In this document: positions 18,673-22,250 of the stretch, piece by piece
Numbering within the stretch: position 1 is the stretch's first letter
Layout: every line of letters starts with the position of its first letter
Assembly: GCA_009801015.1 (NCBI GenBank)
Contig: VHZZ01001110.1
Location: forward strand, 123,288 to 145,537
DNA: 22,250 nucleotides
Source: Silene noctiflora
Taxonomy: Eukaryota > Streptophyta > Magnoliopsida > Caryophyllales > Caryophyllaceae
Direction: 5' to 3'
Notes under the pieces: generated by a model
Seen by the model: only the letters and a program-made list of their open reading frames with translations
Database searches by the model: none
Told to the model about the DNA's origin: nothing
Program-made: the position numbers and the translations under genes

Positions 18673-19542
18673 AAAAGGAGGCTCTACCCTCACATTTGAG
18701 TAGTTTTGTCAATCCGAGGTCAAGTCTTGGGCCTAATACGATCTCACAAGGCGGTCACTACTTGGTCATTAATCTTGACCTCCGAGTTTTTGCAAGCAAA
18801 AACTCTAACATGTGTCATCAAAGGATACAAGCTATCAAAAAGGGAAATGACATAGACAAAACAGTTATCATCATTGTCGACATGGACCCTCCATATTTAG
18901 ACCTTCTATGCACTATTTACAAACAAAATGCAAGTGTATGAAATGTAATTAACACATATGAACAAACTAAGTGAATGCAACAGTGAACACGTATATACAT
19001 ATCTAATCTAAATGCACACAATTTCTAATCCTAACAGCACATCATCAAAAACACGCATCTTCCAAAACGGTTCCCAAAGGGAACACACACATCACATATC
19101 TCGTCTTCCTCCATGTAAATATATACAAAATGAAAGGGAAGGATAAAAGGAGATGATTGGAAGAATTTTACCAAGCGTCTTCTTTGATGCGATGCGCGTC
19201 GCCTATCAACCAAGTTAGCACAAACAATATATATACAATGAAAAAAATGCATGTTTTCGGATTTTTTTTGAAATTTTCCAATTTTAGGCATTTTTTTTTG
19301 AAATTTTTATCAAATTAGTAAATATAAACAAGTATATAAAAATATGCACAAAGTGGATATTTCCCTCTCCACATTTAAAATTTACATTGTCCTAAATGAA
19401 ACGAAATGTAGGGAGGAAATAAGAAAAATGAAAGACATGTTTTTGTATTTTTGATTTTTTTTTTCTTGAAATTAAATAACATACTTTTGGGTTTTTTCTA
19501 TTTTGAAAATAAATAACATATTTTTGGTGATTTTAAATATGA

Positions 19543-19608
19543 GAATTTCCTCCACACACTTATTTATTTACATAATTTCTTTTGAAAATAAATGTGTGGA
19601 GGAAATTC
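19543..19608. repeat. Inverted repeat with TTTCCTCCACACA arms
   Basis: GAATTTCCTCCACACA at 19543 onward pairs with TGTGTGGAGGAAATTC ending at 19608, and the pairing extends into TTATTT/AAATAA. A related, less perfect pair (ATTTCCCTCTCCACATTT and AAATGTAGGGAGGAAATA) lies at about 19359-19427. Confidence 0.8.
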
Positions 19609-19849
19609 GGAAATGAAATAACATGTTTTTGAAGTTTTTTTGATTTTTCAATTTTTTGTTGTTTTATATAGAAATGCAATGAATGATCTATTCTATATGC
19701 TAAATTGAAATACAATGCATTTAGTCTATATGAATGCAACTACATGTGACAATATAATACAAAATTTAAATTCTAATGCAATCTTAAATAAATGCAAATA
19801 TATGATGACTACACTATTATGTACACTTATACTAAATGCAAGCAAAAGT

Positions 19850-20190
19850 GGAACATGCGTGAGAGGATTTGGATTTGAGGGAGCATACTTGGCATTTGCA
19901 TTGAGGTCATCAGCATGGGAGGCCATGATCTATCATCCTTCTCCGCGTCATCTTGCATGGCATTGTCACGAATGAGGTCATCCGTGTTGAATGACAAATC
20001 ACCGCCGCCTCCTCCCGACCCGGAGGCACAACATCTCCTCCAAACCAATTGGGGTTCATCCCCGCTCCTTGCTCTTGTGGTGGTGGAGGGAATATTTGAG
20101 AGGCGTAGTAGTCCGCTTGGAGGTTGAGGTCTCCATGGACTAACCCGTCCCCCACCTTGGTAACCACCATCGGGCCATAGGAAGTAGGAT
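19850..20190 (-). pseudogene. Coding remnant of the minus-strand Ty3 element, unassigned domain
   Basis: On the minus strand a frame is open from 20190 to about 19910, with compositionally protein-like sequence: a YYASQIF motif followed by PPPPQEQG and NPNWFGG. A second minus frame (about 20030-19850) continues plausibly with an acidic DD-rich segment after a Gly run, so a frameshift near 20000 may separate two parts of one polypeptide. Position and strand fit the C-terminal end of the element's Gag or Pol, but no diagnostic domain is visible and the start is cut by the adjacent LTR. Confidence 0.35.
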
Positions 20191-20193
20191 GGA

Positions 20194-22101
20194 TGATGAT
20201 AACTACATTATCACCCTATTATTTTGACTAAAAACCCTTTACTCGGTCCCAATTTCGAAGCATTTCCATGTTAATCCCCCTTGCTTTATGATCAATCTGC
20301 ATATACGGGCTTTACTCATGACTTTGCTAGATTCTTGTAGTATTTCACGCATTTCTAGGTGAAAGGGAGATCAATCAAAGACCCGGAACCTATAGCAAGA
20401 AGGAAAGTGAGGTTTTGAAGCCATTTTGAATCCTTTTTTGGTATTTGTGGGTGTATCAAAAGCAGTCAAGGTGCAACTCAAGGTCGTAGGGTGTATCTTG
20501 TAACTCCTATGGGCGCATTGGTCTAAGCTTGGGTGTATCAAAAGTAGTCAAGGTGCAACTCAAGGTCGTAGGGTGTATCTTTTTACTCTTATGGGCGTTT
20601 TTTCCAGCTTTGGACGTAACTTAGCCCCATCCGGCGTAACTCAAGGGCGGCCGACTTATCGTTACGCCGTATGGACCTTGTTTTTGGGCTTTGCTCAGCT
20701 TTCAAGCCATTTTTGTTACAAACTATAAATACCTCTTCCCTATTTCATTTTGGCACTCAACCCTAGGCATTAAACTTGGTCTATTTTTATGCAAGCTTTC
20801 CCTAATCATCTCCTTAATCCTTCCTTAATCAAAGCCTTAATTACTTAGTTATTTAGCAGATTTCAATAGTTTACATTTGGGTAATGGTTTATAATTGAAG
20901 ATATTCAAGGATTTATTCGTTATTTAATCAAAGACTCAATCTTTCCTTTGTTGTTGGTATAATATTCTCTCTTTTAGTTTCATTTTCATTTGTTACATTT
21001 GTTTATTTTCCTTCCATTTCCCTACTTGTTGTTTTCATCTAATTTATTGTCTCTTGTTACGCGAGTAAGGTGTTTGATATATTGTTTATGTGAAAGTTTG
21101 TTAATTTCTACTTAAAGGTTCAATCTTTAGGCTTTATTATTGTTTGTTATAGTTTAATTAGTGACTTCTCATATTTGTTTGTCCATTTTCATGTTAATTA
21201 GTAATTGGTCATCCTTAAACATGTTTAATTACCAAGTTTTAATCTTTATTTCTTGCTTTGTCTTAACAACTATGACTAGTGAGTAGTCCATTAACTAGGA
21301 CTCGGTTTTTCTCCTAATGAGTGGTTTGTTTGATTGATTCCATGAGTGATTAGTTGTTGGGGAGGATTAATGAGGGTTGGTTAGAGGAATTTGCATGATT
21401 AATTGTTTGAGTTTGGGTTGTTATTTGGTTTTTGACCCTTGTCCACCAACGAGAGTTGGTTAGGTCAGGAATCGGGAACCCTTCACTTGATCACCGTGCC
21501 TACCCTAGTTGAGACCGAAAGGGATAACTTAGGGAATGGGGACCTCTATACCTTGGGTTTAAATTCGACCTCCGAGAGGAGGAGTTGGATGACCCGGAAC
21601 TAGACTTGGGACCATTGGACTTAGGAGAGCTTAGGTTGCCTTTGGAAAGTGCACGTTCCTTGGGTATTTGAGGCTTCGTCTAAGGATTCCGACCTCCGAG
21701 ACCGAAAGGGAGGGGGGTTGGGTAACCTAGTGTCCTAGTGCGAACCCTAGAGGGTGGTTCTAGGTGAATTAAAGCGATCTCCTCCTCACTTATTACCCCA
21801 ATAGACGATCGAAGGGAGTCATGACGATTTACTACAAATTAAATGGAGGAAAATCGGGTCCTAGGCTTTCTATCATTTGAGTACATCGTTGTCTTTGATT
21901 TGTTTTTAGTTTAATTCAATAGCTTGCTTATGTAGTTGCTATTTAGTTTAGTTATTTAGTTATTTATACCCAAATCTATTGCTTGTCGACCTAGCTTACT
22001 TAACTATTAGAATCGTTTAGTAGTGCAATTCGCTCCTTGTGGTTCGACCCTTAAAAGTGCAACAAAACTCATTCACTTGCGAGGTAATTAAGACTACATC
22101 A
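20194..22101 (+). repeat. 5' LTR of a second, plus-strand Tat/Athila-type element (about 1908 bp)
   Basis: The right end is firm: CTACATCA at 22094-22101 followed by a primer site. The left end is placed at TGATGATAACTACATTATC (20194), giving TGATG...CATCA ends; 20197 is an alternative. R-U5 (about 20700-22101) shares blocks with the complement of 15248-16700, including the stretch near CCTTGTGGTTCGACCCTTAA (22035 on), while U3 parts differ. TATAAATACC at about 20724 in ACTATAAATACCTCTTCCC is a likely TATA box. Confidence 0.7.
20449..20605. repeat. 82-bp tandem duplication in the U3 of the right LTR
   Basis: GGGTGTATCAAAAG(C/T)AGTCAA starts at 20449 and again at 20531; the following 60 bases repeat with few changes. 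The second copy decays after about 20600. Confidence 0.9.
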
Positions 22102-22107
22102 AGTTTT

Positions 22108-22124
22108 TGGCGCCGTTGTGGGGG
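22108..22124 (+). other. Primer binding site, tRNA-Asp type
   Basis: TGGCGCCGTTGTGGGGG lies six bases after the LTR end. Plant tRNA-Asp ends in CCCCGGCAACGGCGCCA, whose complement matches at all but two positions. tRNA-Asp priming is usual in Athila/Tat elements. Confidence 0.85.
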
Positions 22125-22135
22125 ATCATTCCCCA

Positions 22136-22250
22136 ATCGATGATTCATTTGCCGATGATCATCTATTTGCACTTGCTATTGAGGAGGCACCTTGGTTCGC
22201 GGACCACGTGAACTATTTAGTGTCGGGAATCGTCCCCTTTGACTATGATT
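22136..22250 (+). pseudogene. Pol fragment (RNase H-integrase spacer) fused next to the primer site
   Basis: The frame from 22136 to the window edge is open and contains EEAPWFADHVNYLVSG (22181-22228). APW(Y/F)AD.VNYLV is the conserved spacer between RNase H and integrase in Athila/Tat Pol proteins, normally several kilobases downstream of the primer site after gag, protease and reverse transcriptase. Here it starts about a dozen bases beyond the primer site, so gag, protease, RT and RNase H are missing. The frame continues out of the window, where integrase would be expected. Confidence 0.75.

Larger units (their letters stand above)
17203..20193 (-). mobile_element. 3' interior of the Tat/Athila-type element, mostly non-coding
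   Basis: About 2.6 kb between the polypurine tract and a coding remnant near 19850 holds no credible gene. Long non-coding DNA between pol and the 3' LTR is characteristic of Tat-type elements (Ogre, Retand, Grande). It contains a pyrimidine-rich tract (18149-18228), a small tandem repeat (18539-18572), a GC-rich hairpin (18652-18672) and AT-rich inverted repeats (19357-19428, 19543-19608). The interior is cut off at about 20193 by an LTR in the opposite orientation; the 5' part of this element is not visible. Confidence 0.6.

Noticed and set aside
18696..18941. 81-residue plus-strand frame in the Tat-type interior
   Set aside because: Short, no domain, no splice or promoter context. Antisense ORFs exist in some Tat elements, but nothing here supports one.

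Overview
This is nuclear DNA of a flowering plant: spliced genes with GT-AG introns, an AT-rich background, plant Ty3-type LTR retrotransposons primed by plant tRNAs, a Stowaway MITE, and a cysteine-rich receptor-like kinase (CRK). It is most likely a eudicot; a Caryophyllales origin is only an impression from the repeat families. The window is a transposon-rich gene island: two probable host genes between two blocks of mobile DNA.

Layout. 1-2159: a decayed autonomous Helitron (Rep/helicase), readable as exons but broken by a stop, a frameshift, another stop and truncation. 2165-7604: a complete minus-strand Ty3 chromovirus inserted into that Helitron, with 479-bp LTRs differing at one base, a perfect 5-bp target duplication (TCGAT), tRNA-iMet primer site, polypurine tract and one open gag-pol frame of 1531 residues whose last ~85 codons lie inside the U3 of the 3' LTR. 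7610-8232: unassigned sequence including a GC-richer patch. 8242-8468 and 8573-8780: two MITEs (Mutator-like with 9-bp TSD; Stowaway with TA TSD) upstream of the kinase gene.

9253-11994: an intact seven-exon CRK gene (661 aa): signal peptide, two DUF26 domains, transmembrane helix, RD-type Ser/Thr kinase. 12772-14215: a small three-exon gene I reconstructed from splice signals, encoding an unrecognised 88-aa protein with signal peptide, one membrane helix and a five-cysteine juxtamembrane cluster, on the same strand as the CRK and 0.8 kb downstream. It is the most interesting candidate for something undescribed. Both proteins would enter the secretory pathway and sit in a membrane; any functional link between them is inference.

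14216-15247: short tandem duplications and a possible SINE remnant. 15248-20193: the 3' LTR (minus orientation), polypurine tract and long mostly non-coding 3' interior of a Tat/Athila-type Ty3 element. 20194-22250: the 5' LTR of a related element in the opposite orientation, with a tRNA-Asp-type primer site followed within about 12 bases by sequence from the RNase H-integrase spacer of pol, implying an internally deleted element that continues beyond the window.
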